From: Bacteroidota bacterium
Lineage (GTDB): Bacteria; Bacteroidota; Bacteroidia; NS11-12g; UBA9320
DNA length: 64,000 nt
Direction of reading: 5' to 3'
Assembly: GCA_947468275.1 (NCBI GenBank)
Contig: CANIKO010000002.1
Coordinates: 1 to 64,000 of the forward strand
Shown here: positions 63,621 to 64,000 of the stretch, piece after piece
How the letters are laid out: each line of letters starts with the position of its first letter
Position numbering within the stretch: the stretch's first letter is position 1
Position numbers and translations under genes: made by a program
Notes under the pieces: model-generated
What the model saw: only the letters and a program-made list of their open reading frames with translations
Database searches by the model: none
What the model was told of the DNA's origin: nothing

Positions 63621-64000
63621 ATGAGGAAAAAACTTAAAATATTGTTGGCAACTGATTATTCAGAAGCTGCAGTGAATGCCGAACACTACGCCATTAAATT
63701 TGCCTTGGATACAAATGCAGAGTTAAGGCTGATTCATGTTTACCAGATTCCACTGATTTACACGCCAACTAAACCAATAGAGTATGTTAAATCAAGGGAT
63801 GATTTTAAAAAATTAGAATTACAAATTCTCCAACTTCATCTCGACGAACTTTTCAAAGCATTAAACCTTAAAAAAGATGAATTAATTTGCGATTGTACCG
63901 TAAGTGAGGGAATTGCAGGAAAGGTAATCATAGAGGAGGCTAAGGAATGGATTCCTGATTTTATTGTTTTAGGCACACATGGAGTAAGTATATTAAAAAA
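63621..64000 (+). CDS. Universal stress protein, partial (cut by window end)
   Basis: Starts ATG 63621 with MRKKLKILLATDYSEAAVNA and continues in frame to the window edge, which falls just inside the ATP-binding loop (DFIVLGTHGVSILKK). At least 126 residues are visible. A typical UspA N-terminal domain. Second gene of the USP pair, in the same orientation and probably the same transcript. Confidence 0.9.
   Translation, partial: MRKKLKILLATDYSEAAVNAEHYAIKFALDTNAELRLIHVYQIPLIYTPTKPIEYVKSRDDFKKLELQILQLHLDELFKALNLKKDELICDCTVSEGIAGKVIIEEAKEWIPDFIVLGTHGVSILK

Overview
The window is from a Bacteroidota genome, probably of the Sphingobacteriia/Chitinophagia/Cytophagia side of the phylum. The evidence is the AT-rich sequence, three long secreted proteins ending in type IX secretion (T9SS) or gliding-motility-type C-terminal domains, a 1107-residue SecA, a ribosomal protein THX gene, a DUF6728-like small membrane protein, and many promoters with the Bacteroidota -7 box TAnnTTTG. 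In several genes that box lies only 5-10 bases before the start codon, which implies leaderless or nearly leaderless mRNAs. Genes are tightly packed on both strands and short hairpin terminators separate converging units.

Layout. 0-4.3 kb: a T9SS surface protein, then a MoxR ATPase/DUF58 pair. 4.3-9.3 kb: alkaline phosphatase, a SPOR-like protein and secA on the minus strand. 9.4-9.75 kb: two copies of a 158-bp repeat. 10.0-10.4 kb: an antitoxin with a RelE/ParE toxin broken by a stop codon. 10.6-13.4 kb: purD, a DUF6728-like protein, a PduO-type adenosyltransferase and a TPR lipoprotein. 13.6-23.9 kb: two giant PKD-rich surface proteins flanking ffh. 24-28.7 kb: pdxH, THX, pepT-msrA, and a cyclase/GT9 pair. 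28.9-35 kb: a histidine kinase, a repeat-like non-coding stretch, an MCE/Mla lipid transporter, and an ATP-grasp/LysE pair. 35-40.8 kb: an M20 dipeptidase, small secreted proteins, and an ECF sigma/anti-sigma/beta-barrel operon. 41 kb: tRNA-Lys, followed by a three-gene HipB/HipS/HipT-like toxin-antitoxin operon. 43-47 kb: a beta-barrel protein, an unknown gene, and a NarL-type response regulator, membrane protein and histidine kinase cluster.

47.5-64 kb is the most coherent part. It carries PEP synthase, a glycosyltransferase fusion and a GH130 enzyme in one operon, then L,D-transpeptidase, Hsp20, a coiled-coil protein, a UbiB/ABC1 kinase with a phasin-like partner, CBS protein plus Na/Pi transporter, a triple-BON protein, a DUF6629-like membrane protein, a receiver protein and two universal stress proteins. 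Seven 12-bp palindromes TGATNNNNATCA, the core of the Fnr-type site, sit before eight transcription units here. They lie at fixed, helically phased distances from TAnnTTTG-like boxes: about 33-34 bp (class II-like) or 55-56 bp (class I-like). I read this as a Crp/Fnr-family stress or oxygen-limitation regulon packed into about 10 kb. The regulator itself is not in the window. All calls come from reading the sequence; no database search was run.
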